A stretch of 7,206 bases of DNA from CAYLLN01 sp036496265 (GCA_036496265.1 DASXLL010000324.1:1-7206), one strand, 5' to 3'. Counted from the stretch's first letter, positions 1 through 5,760 are shown. Notes: generated by a model from the letters alone, not told the origin. A program made the numbers and translations.

Positions 1-22
1 AAGGCTGCGCAGATTGCCGTTT

Positions 23-103
23 AAGTTCAATGTTCAAAGTTCAATGTTCAATGTTGCCACCAAGAAATCCAACTTTGAACTTGGAACTCGGAACCTTGAA
101 CTC
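23..103. repeat. Inverted array of 7-bp repeats
   Basis: Positions 25-52 are four tandem heptads of the form GTTCAAW (GTTCAAT, GTTCAAA, GTTCAAT, GTTCAAT). Positions 74-101 are four heptads of the opposite orientation (TTTGAAC, TTGGAAC, TCGGAAC, CTTGAAC). The two 34-base arms, 23-56 and 70-103, match as reverse complements at 27 of 34 positions and are separated by a 13-base loop. The left array is nearly perfect and the right one has drifted. Transcribed, this would give a long imperfect hairpin downstream of the flagellin gene. Heptameric tandem repeats are known from other bacteria, for example cyanobacterial STRR sequences, but I cannot assign this one to a named family. Confidence 0.85.
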
Positions 104-117
104 TTGCCGCCAAGAAA
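54..117. repeat. 14-bp direct repeat pair
   Basis: TTGCCACCAAGAAA at 54-67 recurs as TTGCCGCCAAGAAA at 104-117, with one mismatch and a 50-bp period. Each copy begins directly after or at the inner edge of a heptad array arm: the first spans the loop of the inverted repeat, the second follows its right arm. A weaker partial match (TTGCCG) occurs at 15-20. The arrangement suggests that the whole segment is built from duplicated modules of repeat arm plus spacer. Confidence 0.7.
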
Positions 118-171
118 CGCCAAACCGCCGATCGGTTGTCCGCTGAACCGAGCGGCGGCTGGTGGCCGATC

Positions 172-216
172 CTCCGGCGAGAAACTGACGGCTTTCAGCC
201 GCCCGCCCCGCCGGAG
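172..216 (-). terminator. Possible flagellin transcript-end hairpin
   Basis: A perfect 8-bp inverted repeat, CTCCGGCG at 172-179 and CGCCGGAG at 209-216, encloses a tight second hairpin, CGGCT-ttc-AGCCG at 189-201. It begins 20 bases after the flagellin stop codon on the minus strand, which is where a terminator or mRNA-stabilising structure would sit. No run of T follows it on the minus strand, so it is not a canonical Rho-independent terminator. The heptad inverted repeat at 23-103 is an alternative candidate for the same role. Confidence 0.35.
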
Positions 217-235
217 CTTTGAACGGGGGTCGTGA

Positions 236-2989
236 CTATTGGAGATTCCGCAGCAGAGCCAGCACATTCTGCGGCTGCTGATTGGCGATCGAGAGCACCT
301 GGGTGCCCGATTGCACGAGCACTTGGGCCCGCGTGAGGTTAGCGGTCTCGGCCGCGAAGTCGGCGTCACGAATTTGGCTCTGGGCTTCGGTCAGGTTGGT
401 GACCGTGTCTTTCAAAGCGGCGACGTTGGTGTCGATCGTCGTGCTCTGGAAGGCACCGAGACGGCCGCGGAGACTCGTGACCTTGTTGATCGCTTCATCG
501 ACGATCAACGTCGCTCCATTCGGATCCGAAGACAGGTCTTTGCCATAGCCGGAACGCAGCTCATACAAGCGGCCGTCGGTGCCGCCGAGCGTGCCGGTGC
601 TGACGCCGCTGATGCCGATGCGGGCTTGCTGATTCGTCACGACGTTCGGACCAAGCTGGAACACGGCCCCGCCGCCATTGATGTTGAACGAGACAGCCGT
701 GGTGCTGCCGTTGGTCACGGTCAACGAGAAGTCGAGCGATGTGGAGTTGATCGAGAGCGTGTTGCCTTTGCCGTTGGCGGTGGTGCCGTTAATCGTGCCC
801 GCGACATCGGTGCCGGTGGCGTGCGTGCCGCTGAGGCCCGTCGCGAACGTGCCGTTGTTGCCTTCGCTGAGGACTTCGACATCGACCGTCGCGGCGCTGC
901 CGTAGTCCGACGATTTCAGCGACAGGTTGCCGGCGTTGTTCGTGGCTTGGACGCCGGTGCCGTCGGTGAGCAGGTTGACGGCATTGACCACTTGATCGAC
1001 CGTCGCGCCGGCCTTGAAATTGAAGACTTCCGAGCCCTTGGAGCCGGCGATGCGGACGACCAGGTCGGCCGCGAGGCCCGTTCCGGCGCCTCCGCTGAGC
1101 TTGCCGCTCTGCGTGCCAAAGTCGCTGGAGCTGAACGTGTTGCCACCGCCCGAAGTCGCGTTGGCCGAGAAATCGGCGAGCGAATCGATCGCGGTGGCAA
1201 CCTGAGTTAGCGAGTCGCCCAGAGCGACCTTGGCGGTGATCGTATTGGTCGTGGCGTCGTAGCTGGCGTTGGTCGTGCCGTTGGCCCCGTTGCCGAGTGT
1301 GGCGGTGGTGCTGAGGTCCGTGGTGGCAAACGTGTGACCGGTGCCCGCTGTGACATTGGCAGTGAAATCGGCCAGGCCGTTGATCTGTGCAGCAACGTTA
1401 TCGACCGTGTCGCCAATGGCGACATGGGCCGTAATCGTGTTGGTGCCGGAGTTGTACGTGGCGGTGGTCGTGCCGTTGCTGCCGCTGGCCAGGGCACCAT
1501 TGGAAGTCCCCAAGTCGCCGGTATCGAACTCGCCCGTGCCGGTGGTGGCCAAGGCGGTGAATTTGCCGCCGCCGCCGACGCCTTGAATCGCGTTTGCAAC
1601 ACTGGCGACCGTATCGTGCAGGGCGACTTTGACCGTGATCGTGCCGCTCGCCAACGTGGCGGAAGTCGCGCCGTCGCTGCCACCGATCCCAACGCCATTG
1701 TAGGTCAGGTCATCGGCGCCGTCGTATGTGTTGCCGCCGTTGACTGCGGAGGTGCTGAAATCTGCGCCACCGTTGATGGCAGCAATTTTGGCGGCGATGC
1801 CACTCAGCGTGTCGCCACCGCTGTTCACTCCGACCGTAATTGTTTTGGTGGACGCGTCGAACGTGGCCGTCGTGGCGCCCGGACTTCCATTCACTGCAAT
1901 GATCACCTTGACGTTTCCGTTGGCGCCATCCGCCTCATCACCTGCCTTGGCGTTAATGATGATGCCGCCATTCGAAGCACTAAGATCCAAATGGCCGGTG
2001 GCCTGAGCGATGCCCGAGTCCGCCTGGAAGACGACGTTTACGTTGCCCGCCGTGCCGTCGTTCGCTGCGCCAGCTACCGCCGCAACGTTGATGTCGTCGC
2101 TGGAGTTGGTCAACGTGAAATCGTGATGGGCTTGGACAATGTTGCCGGCGGCGGCGAAATTGACCGCCGTTGTATTGCCCGTGACGCCATCGGCCGCGCC
2201 GCCTGCGGCGGCCGCGACGTGGATCGCCGCGGTGGAGTTGGTCAAGCCGACACTCTGGAAGGCTTGCGCGATGTCGCCGGCGGCCTGGAAAGTGACCGCG
2301 GTCGAATTGCCGACTCCGCCATCGGCGGCGTGGCCGGCAGTCGCGGCGATTTGCAAAAATCCGCCCGTGCCGCCCAAGTCGAGCGTTCCTGAGGCTTGCG
2401 TCGGGCTGCCGCCGGCAAAGCCGGTGTCGGCCAGCGTGCCCTGCGTCGCGGCGCTGGTGATGTTCACGTTTACGGCCAGGGAGCCGGACGTGCCGAGGCT
2501 GGCCTGATTGATTTGCAGATCGCTGACGGTGGAACCGCCGGAGGTATAAGCCTTGGTGAAGTCCAGCGTGCCGTCGAGCAGCTTGCGGCCCTGGAACGTC
2601 GTCACCTTGGCGATGCGGTCGATCGCGTCGAGCGAGGAATCGACCTGCAATTGATTGGCGGCGACCTGATCGTCGCTGAGCACGCCCGAGTTGGCGGCTT
2701 GCACCGCCAGGCCGCGGATCGTGTTCAGCAGGTTGCTGATCTGACCTAGCGAGCTGTCGGCCGTTGCGATGAGCTGGCCAGCTTGCTGGCTGTTGGTGAT
2801 GGCCGTGTTGGCGCTGGTAATATCGCGGCGCAGGTTTTCGCTGGCGATCAAGCCAGCCGGATCGTCCTTGCCGGAGTTGATTCGCAAACCGGTGCTGAGC
2901 CGGGTGAGAGACGTTTGCAATTGGTCTTGCGTGCGGGACAACGTCGTCTGAGCGACAAGCGAGCTGACGTTCGTGTTAATGCGGCTCAT
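236..2989 (-). CDS. fliC: Flagellin with very large repeat-built central insert
   Basis: Structural protein of the flagellar filament, exported unfolded through the flagellar secretion channel and polymerised outside the cell. It has 917 residues, against roughly 270-500 for common flagellins. Residues 1-145 form the N-terminal D0/D1 region: MSRINTNVSSL start, LRINSGKDDPAGL at 35-47 and IRGLAVQAAN at 91-100. Residues about 790-917 form the C-terminal D1/D0 region, ending in the typical ANQQPQNVLALL stretch. The middle holds about four copies of a 42-residue repeat (203-366), then four of a 66-71-residue repeat (367-634), then a Flagellin_IN-like segment (about 640-706). The protein contains no Cys or Trp, and its only Met is the initiator. 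The ATG is supported by GAAAGGG ten bases upstream and by the match to flagellin N-termini. Both polymerisation ends look intact, so it should be functional. No other flagellar gene is visible in the window. Confidence 0.97.
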   Translation of the reverse strand: MSRINTNVSSLVAQTTLSRTQDQLQTSLTRLSTGLRINSGKDDPAGLIASENLRRDITSANTAITNSQQAGQLIATADSSLGQISNLLNTIRGLAVQAANSGVLSDDQVAANQLQVDSSLDAIDRIAKVTTFQGRKLLDGTLDFTKAYTSGGSTVSDLQINQASLGTSGSLAVNVNITSAATQGTLADTGFAGGSPTQASGTLDLGGTGGFLQIAATAGHAADGGVGNSTAVTFQAAGDIAQAFQSVGLTNSTAAIHVAAAAGGAADGVTGNTTAVNFAAAGNIVQAHHDFTLTNSSDDINVAAVAGAANDGTAGNVNVVFQADSGIAQATGHLDLSASNGGIIINAKAGDEADGANGNVKVIIAVNGSPGATTATFDASTKTITVGVNSGGDTLSGIAAKIAAINGGADFSTSAVNGGNTYDGADDLTYNGVGIGGSDGATSATLASGTITVKVALHDTVASVANAIQGVGGGGKFTALATTGTGEFDTGDLGTSNGALASGSNGTTTATYNSGTNTITAHVAIGDTVDNVAAQINGLADFTANVTAGTGHTFATTDLSTTATLGNGANGTTNASYDATTNTITAKVALGDSLTQVATAIDSLADFSANATSGGGNTFSSSDFGTQSGKLSGGAGTGLAADLVVRIAGSKGSEVFNFKAGATVDQVVNAVNLLTDGTGVQATNNAGNLSLKSSDYGSAATVDVEVLSEGNNGTFATGLSGTHATGTDVAGTINGTTANGKGNTLSINSTSLDFSLTVTNGSTTAVSFNINGGGAVFQLGPNVVTNQQARIGISGVSTGTLGGTDGRLYELRSGYGKDLSSDPNGATLIVDEAINKVTSLRGRLGAFQSTTIDTNVAALKDTVTNLTEAQSQIRDADFAAETANLTRAQVLVQSGTQVLSIANQQPQNVLALLRNLQ
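1088..1891 (-). repeat. Flagellin repeat family B, about 4 x 66-71 residues
   Basis: This segment encodes residues 367-634. Copies cover about 367-437, 438-503, 504-568 and 569-634. The shared plan is a Gly/Thr turn (NGTT, DGAT), a strand ending in TITV or TITA, a GDT-type turn, a helix (VAAQI, VATAI, VANAI), an aromatic ADF-type strand and a Gly/Thr-rich linker ending in Gly. The third and fourth copies are about half identical by hand alignment. The strand-turn-helix plan resembles Flagellin_IN modules found in flagellins and FliD. The last family A copy runs straight into the first B copy, so A may be the first half of a longer ancestral A+B unit. Confidence 0.8.
1892..2383 (-). repeat. 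Flagellin repeat family A, about 4 x 42 residues
   Basis: This segment encodes residues 203-366. Four degenerate copies start near residues 203, 248, 291 and 334. Each has a hydrophobic strand-like start, an Ala-rich strand (IAATAG, VAAAAG, VAAVAG, INAKAG), an acidic turn (ADGGVGN, ADGVTGN, NDGTAGN, ADGANGN) and a second strand (AVTFQAAG, AVNFAAAG, VVFQADSG, VIIAVNGS). Copies 1-3 end in similar IAQA or IVQA stretches. The pattern suggests stacked beta elements exposed on the filament surface. The copies have diverged clearly, so this is not a recent slippage expansion. Confidence 0.8.
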
Positions 2990-2999
2990 GTGCCAGAAA

Positions 3000-3006
3000 C
3001 CCTTTC
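3000..3006 (-). promoter_or_regulatory. Flagellin ribosome binding site
   Basis: On the minus strand GAAAGGG lies ten bases upstream of the ATG at 2987-2989. The spacing is slightly long but acceptable. No other start in this frame fits the conserved flagellin N-terminus. Confidence 0.6.
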
Positions 3007-3107
3007 AGTGTGCTGTTGGACGGAGGCGCTGCGCTCGATTGCGATTGGTCGCGCTTTCCGCGTGCTGGGAACGGGGAAACTGTCCTGTACGGTGTTGGTC
3101 AGCCCGC

Positions 3108-3123
3108 CGCGACCTGCGTCGCG
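3108..3123 (-). other. Small GC hairpin in flagellin leader
   Basis: CGCGAC at 3108-3113 and GTCGCG at 3118-3123 form a perfect 6-bp stem with a four-base loop (GCAG as RNA on the minus strand). It sits just downstream of the larger fold at 3128-3256 and about 120 bases upstream of the flagellin start codon. Confidence 0.4.
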
Positions 3124-3127
3124 TCAT

Positions 3128-3256
3128 CGCTAACCGGGGCCGATGGGATTCGCTCGGCGGTCTGCATCGGCACAGACTCGCCGCATCCTGTCAGTCATGC
3201 CCGACTTCCATGACTTTCCCAAGCACGACTCTTCCGCCAACCGTGGGGGGCTAGCG
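3128..3256 (-). ncRNA. Candidate structured leader RNA with pseudoknot
   Basis: Read as minus-strand RNA upstream of flagellin, three stems can form a closed junction. P1 pairs 3249-3256 with 3128-3135 (CGCUAGCC with GGUUAGCG; eight pairs, one G-U). P2 is AGUCAUG-N9-CAUGACU at 3193-3215, seven perfect pairs. P3 pairs 3173-3183 with 3155-3164, ten pairs with one bulged A. The P3 loop (GCCGAUG, 3165-3171) is also perfectly complementary to CAUCGGC at 3139-3145, nine bases beyond P3, which is the layout of an H-type pseudoknot. All these pairings were found by eye. I do not recognise a known riboswitch family, and no transcription start has been established. It could be a regulatory 5' UTR, a small RNA, or chance pairing in GC-rich DNA. 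Confidence 0.35.
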
Positions 3257-3260
3257 GTGT

Positions 3261-3299
3261 CTAAGCACCAACATCGTCGGCGCAGGCGGCGTGCTTTAG
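3261..3299 (-). other. Hairpin upstream of the leader fold
   Basis: CTAAGCAC at 3261-3268 and GTGCTTTAG at 3291-3299 are inverted repeats that pair over eight bases with a single bulge; the loop is 22 bases and GC-rich. It lies five bases upstream of the candidate structured leader on the minus strand and could be part of the same RNA or a DNA binding site. Confidence 0.4.
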
Positions 3300-3598
3300 G
3301 AAAGTCGCTTAACGATCGGCTTACATTTTGTAGGTCGGCGTTAGAGGCTGCGCCCGCGCAAGAAGCGACCCAGACGACAAATTTGACCGGAGAATGGCTC
3401 GCTGGGCCGCGCGGATGGACTAAGCGGCAAAGTCGGTGCGATCGGTAGCGACGCGCGGGTGGCGCATCCCCGCGAGTGTGCCGGTTATGAGAGTTGGATC
3501 GACCGCAGCACGAAAATTCACGGCGCTGAGAGATGATGTTTAACGGGTGTGGAGACGGTAGTAATGCATACGCGAACGTACCAAGGGTGAGCCAAGCG
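3300..3598. other. Intergenic, nothing assignable
   Basis: Together with the structured segment before it, this completes a gene-free stretch of about 600 bases between flagellin and the small ORF. A 168-codon open frame on the minus strand (3130-3636) crosses it, but it is Arg-, Cys- and Ser-rich and lacks a recognisable domain, as expected of a chance frame. I looked for sigma-28, sigma-54 and sigma-70 sites for the flagellin gene and found none convincing. Confidence 0.5.
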
Positions 3599-3805
3599 CT
3601 ACCCTGTCGCCGCGTCGCCCACTTCTGTCGCGGCACGCAGGGCGATGATCGTGTCGATCATCCGGCTAAACGACGCCCCGCGCGGCATCTGATTCCCGCT
3701 GTACTCGCCCGTCATCCGGCAATATTCGGCAATCAAATTCCGTGGATTCGACTGCATAAGTGCCCGCAGTTCCGCAATCTGCCGTAGTCGTTCAGTCTCG
3801 GTCAT
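3599..3805 (-). CDS. Small hypothetical protein, 68 residues
   Basis: I do not recognise the family. Starting at the ATG at 3803-3805 the protein begins MTETERLRQIAELRALMQ, which reads as an amphipathic helix. A NPRNLIAEYCRMTGEY segment follows, and a second helix-like part (FSRMIDTIIALRAATE) precedes the end. Composition is balanced and soluble, with no signal peptide or membrane segment, unlike the shadow frames nearby. An upstream TTG at 3851-3853 would add 16 residues that look less protein-like. No strong Shine-Dalgarno precedes the ATG. It is divergent from the tRNA and oxidoreductase, so it is its own unit or the start of one reading toward flagellin. A helical regulator or adaptor is possible but is only a guess from shape. 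Confidence 0.5.
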   Translation of the reverse strand: MTETERLRQIAELRALMQSNPRNLIAEYCRMTGEYSGNQMPRGASFSRMIDTIIALRAATEVGDAATG

Positions 3806-3853
3806 GGCAGTAGGCCCGGTTTGGTTTGCAAACCCGCAGAACAAAAATAGCAA

Positions 3854-3869
3854 ATAACGTACCCGTTAT
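3854..3869. promoter_or_regulatory. Palindrome upstream of the small ORF
   Basis: ATAACG at 3854-3859 and CGTTAT at 3864-3869 are perfect inverted 6-bp half-sites with a four-base centre. The site lies 48 bases upstream of the preferred ATG of the small ORF in an AT-rich patch. It may be an operator or part of a promoter. A weak -35-like ATGACA with a 17-base spacer to TAGTAA lies further upstream on the minus strand, but the -10 match is poor. Confidence 0.35.
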
Positions 3870-3981
3870 CTGTTACTACATTCAGGGGGAGTTTATGTCA
3901 TTCATCGCGAACGCGGAGGCGCAAAGCCGCCCGGCAACTGATACTTACCGCCGTTCTTAAAGCCGGGGTGCGCTGAGTGCA

Positions 3982-4010
3982 TAGAGCATTCCGCCGACTG
4001 GCGGTAAAAT
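3982..4010 (+). promoter_or_regulatory. Putative tRNA-Leu promoter
   Basis: TAAAAT at 4005-4010 matches the -10 consensus at five of six bases and lies 13 bases before the mature tRNA 5' end, placing the transcription start a few bases upstream of the tRNA. The hexamer 17 bases further up (TAGAGC) is a weak -35. The spacer holds a perfect short inverted repeat, CCGCC-gact-GGCGG at 3991-4004, directly against the -10. In addition TTACCGCC at 3945-3952 is the reverse complement of GGCGGTAA at 4000-4007. Confidence 0.5.
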
Positions 4011-4023
4011 GACGGCCTGATAC

Positions 4024-4105
4024 GCGCGAGTGGCGGAATTGGCAGACGCGCCAGACTTAGGATCTGGTGTCGCAAGACGTGCAGGTTCAAGTCCTGTCTC
4101 GCGCA
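4024..4105 (+). tRNA. trnL: tRNA-Leu (anticodon UAG)
   Basis: The acceptor arm GCGCGAG (4024-4030) pairs with CTCGCGC (4098-4104), followed by discriminator A at 4105. The anticodon stem CCAGA/TCTGG encloses the loop CTTAGGA, giving anticodon TAG at 4058-4060, which reads CUA and other CUN leucine codons. A 13-base variable arm (4068-4080, TGTC-GCAA-GACG pairing) marks it as a class II tRNA. The T arm has GCAGG, TTCAAGT and CCTGT. The 3' CCA is not encoded. All arms are complete, so the gene should be functional. It lies 20 bases upstream of the oxidoreductase on the same strand. Confidence 0.97.
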
Positions 4106-4125
4106 CTGGGCCGCTATTTATCTTC

Positions 4126-5745
4126 ATGAATAAACGTTTTGATTGCCTGATCATCGGCGGCGGGCACAACGGTCTGGTTGCCGCAGCATACTTGGCGAAG
4201 GCGGGCAAAAAAGTCTGCGTGCTGGAGCGGCGGCATGTCCTGGGCGGCTGCTCGGTGACGGAGGAGTTATGGCCGAGATTCAAGATTTCGGTCGCGTCGT
4301 ATGTGATTAGCCTGTTCCGGCCGGAAATCATCCGCGATCTGCGGCTGAGGCAATATGGCCTCCACATTTTGCCGCGCGATCCGTCGTCGTTTACGCCACT
4401 CCTAGATGGCCGGTCGCTTTTGATGGGCCCCGATGAGCGGATGACCTGCCGGGAGATTGCGAAGTTCAGCCGGCGGGATGCCGAGCAATATCCGGCGTAC
4501 AACCGATTGCTGGAGCGAGTTTCTGCTGCTCTTGAGCCCCTCTTGTCGCAGCCGGCACCCGATCCCCTGCCATTGCCAAGTGAATGGCGGAAAATCGGCA
4601 TGGGAAAGCGGCTGAAGGATGCCGCGAAGATGATGGAGCTATATCGGACGCTCGGCGGGCTGGGTGACGATATTCCCGAAGCTCTGGAACTGTTAGTCGG
4701 GGCGGCGCGGCCGATTTTGGAGCGCTGGTTCGAAGCGGAAGTGTTGCGGGCGACGCTGGCGACGGACGCGGTGATCGGTGCGTTTGCTTCGCCGTCGTAT
4801 CCCGGCACGGCGTATGTGCTGCTGCATCACGTCATGGGCGAAGCCGGCGGGCGGCGCGGCGTTTGGGGATATGTCGAAGGCGGCATGGGGGCGTTGGCGA
4901 GTTCACTGGCCGCGGCATGTGAAGATTTGGGCGTCGAAATCCGCCGCGAAGCACCGGTGAAGCGGATTCTCGTCGATCGCGGGCAAGCCAGAGGCGTCGT
5001 CCTGTGGGACGATACGCTCCTCGAAGCGCCGGTCGTGGCTTCCAGCATCGATGCACATCAAACGTTCGAGCGATTGCTGGAGCCGGAGGAGCTACCGCGG
5101 CCATTTCGAGAGGCCGTGGGGAAAATCGATTACGCGTCGGCCAGCGCAAAGATCAACCTGGCATTGTCCGAACCGCCGCAGTTCACTTGCTTGCCCAGCA
5201 GCGGCATCGGGCCACAACATCGCGGCACAATTCACATCAGTCCCACGATGGATTACATCGAGCGAGCTTTCGACGACGCCAAATACGGCTGGCCCAGCAC
5301 GGAGCCGATATTAGAAATCACGCTCCCGAGTAGCGTCGATCCAACGATCGCGCCTGCGGGGCAGCACGTGATGAACATTTTCGTGCAGTACGCGCCTTAC
5401 AAGCTGGCCGACGGGATGAATTGGGACGACGTCAAGGAAGATTTTGGCGACCGCTGCATCGAATTGCTCGCTCGCTATGCGCCAAATGTGCCAAGCGCGA
5501 TTTTGCACCGTCAAGTTCTCGGCCCGCTCGATTTAGAGCGGCTGATCGGCCTGACCGGCGGCAACATCATGCAAGGCGCGATGGGGCCGCTCTCGCTGTT
5601 CTCGATGCGACCCGTTCCCGGCTGGGCCGATCATCGCACGCCGATTCGCGGGCTGTATCTGTGCGGAGCCGCCAGCCATCCGGGCGGCGGCGTCATCGGG
5701 GCGTGTGGAAGGAATGGAGCGGAAGCAGTTTTGCAGGATGGCTAG
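4126..5745 (+). CDS. FAD-dependent oxidoreductase, PYROXD2/phytoene desaturase-like
   Basis: The protein has 539 residues. It starts with a strand and the dinucleotide-binding loop GGGHNG at residues 11-16, closed by Glu34 at the end of the second strand (VLE), the usual ribose-binding acid for FAD. Further family features are HVLGG (37-41), the ISVASY stretch (54-59) and PRDPSSF (83-89). The C-terminal FAD-contact segment GLYLCGAASHPGGG (509-522) leads into VIGACGRNGAEAVL. Length and motifs fit the PYROXD2 branch of the CrtI-like amine oxidase/desaturase superfamily, whose substrates are largely unknown; carotenoid desaturation cannot be claimed. No signal peptide is visible, so it is probably cytoplasmic. 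The frame is open back into the tRNA to 4030, but those codons are tRNA sequence; the ATG at 4126 directly precedes the first strand. No Shine-Dalgarno is seen, so it may be translated from a tRNA-processed or short-leader mRNA. Confidence 0.9.
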   Translation: MNKRFDCLIIGGGHNGLVAAAYLAKAGKKVCVLERRHVLGGCSVTEELWPRFKISVASYVISLFRPEIIRDLRLRQYGLHILPRDPSSFTPLLDGRSLLMGPDERMTCREIAKFSRRDAEQYPAYNRLLERVSAALEPLLSQPAPDPLPLPSEWRKIGMGKRLKDAAKMMELYRTLGGLGDDIPEALELLVGAARPILERWFEAEVLRATLATDAVIGAFASPSYPGTAYVLLHHVMGEAGGRRGVWGYVEGGMGALASSLAAACEDLGVEIRREAPVKRILVDRGQARGVVLWDDTLLEAPVVASSIDAHQTFERLLEPEELPRPFREAVGKIDYASASAKINLALSEPPQFTCLPSSGIGPQHRGTIHISPTMDYIERAFDDAKYGWPSTEPILEITLPSSVDPTIAPAGQHVMNIFVQYAPYKLADGMNWDDVKEDFGDRCIELLARYAPNVPSAILHRQVLGPLDLERLIGLTGGNIMQGAMGPLSLFSMRPVPGWADHRTPIRGLYLCGAASHPGGGVIGACGRNGAEAVLQDG

Positions 5746-5760
5746 CCCATGCGTTGCGAT

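Larger units (their letters stand above)
1..235. other. Flagellin 3' flank, non-coding
   Basis: I see no convincing gene here. Open frames on both strands exist but have the composition of shadow frames, and the one on the minus strand runs into the flagellin gene out of frame. The region is instead occupied by an inverted heptad repeat (23-103), a 14-bp direct repeat (54-67 and 104-117) and a nested GC-rich inverted repeat (172-216) just beyond the flagellin stop codon. What lies to the left of the window is unknown. Confidence 0.7.

Noticed and set aside
14..369. Small open frames over the flagellin 3' end and flank
   Set aside because: They run through the heptad repeats and the flagellin C-terminus out of frame, with no ribosome binding site or recognisable domain.
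239..2392. Long plus-strand open frames of 323 and 352 codons opposite the flagellin gene
   Set aside because: They lie wholly antisense to a clear flagellin, are rich in Arg, Ala, Gly, Val and Asp without recognisable domains, and are explained by GC-rich, repeat-biased codon use on the coding strand.
2975..2995. Sigma-54-like TGGCAC immediately before the flagellin ATG
   Set aside because: The -12 element does not match at the required spacing, and the site would start transcription inside the coding region.
3274..3298. Sigma-28-like promoter for flagellin: TAAA and GCCGACGA on the minus strand
   Set aside because: The spacer is 13 rather than about 15 bases, the -10 matches only six of eight, and both parts fall inside a hairpin.
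3130..3636. Minus-strand frame of 168 codons in the flagellin upstream region
   Set aside because: The composition (Arg-, Ser-, Cys-rich, no hydrophobic core pattern) looks random, and it overlaps strong secondary structure and the end of a better small ORF.
3957..4808. Minus-strand frame of 283 codons across the tRNA and oxidoreductase start
   Set aside because: Its C-terminal part is the reverse complement of the tRNA (ETGLEPARLATPDPKSG type, a known spurious tRNA-derived peptide), and the rest is antisense to a clear enzyme.
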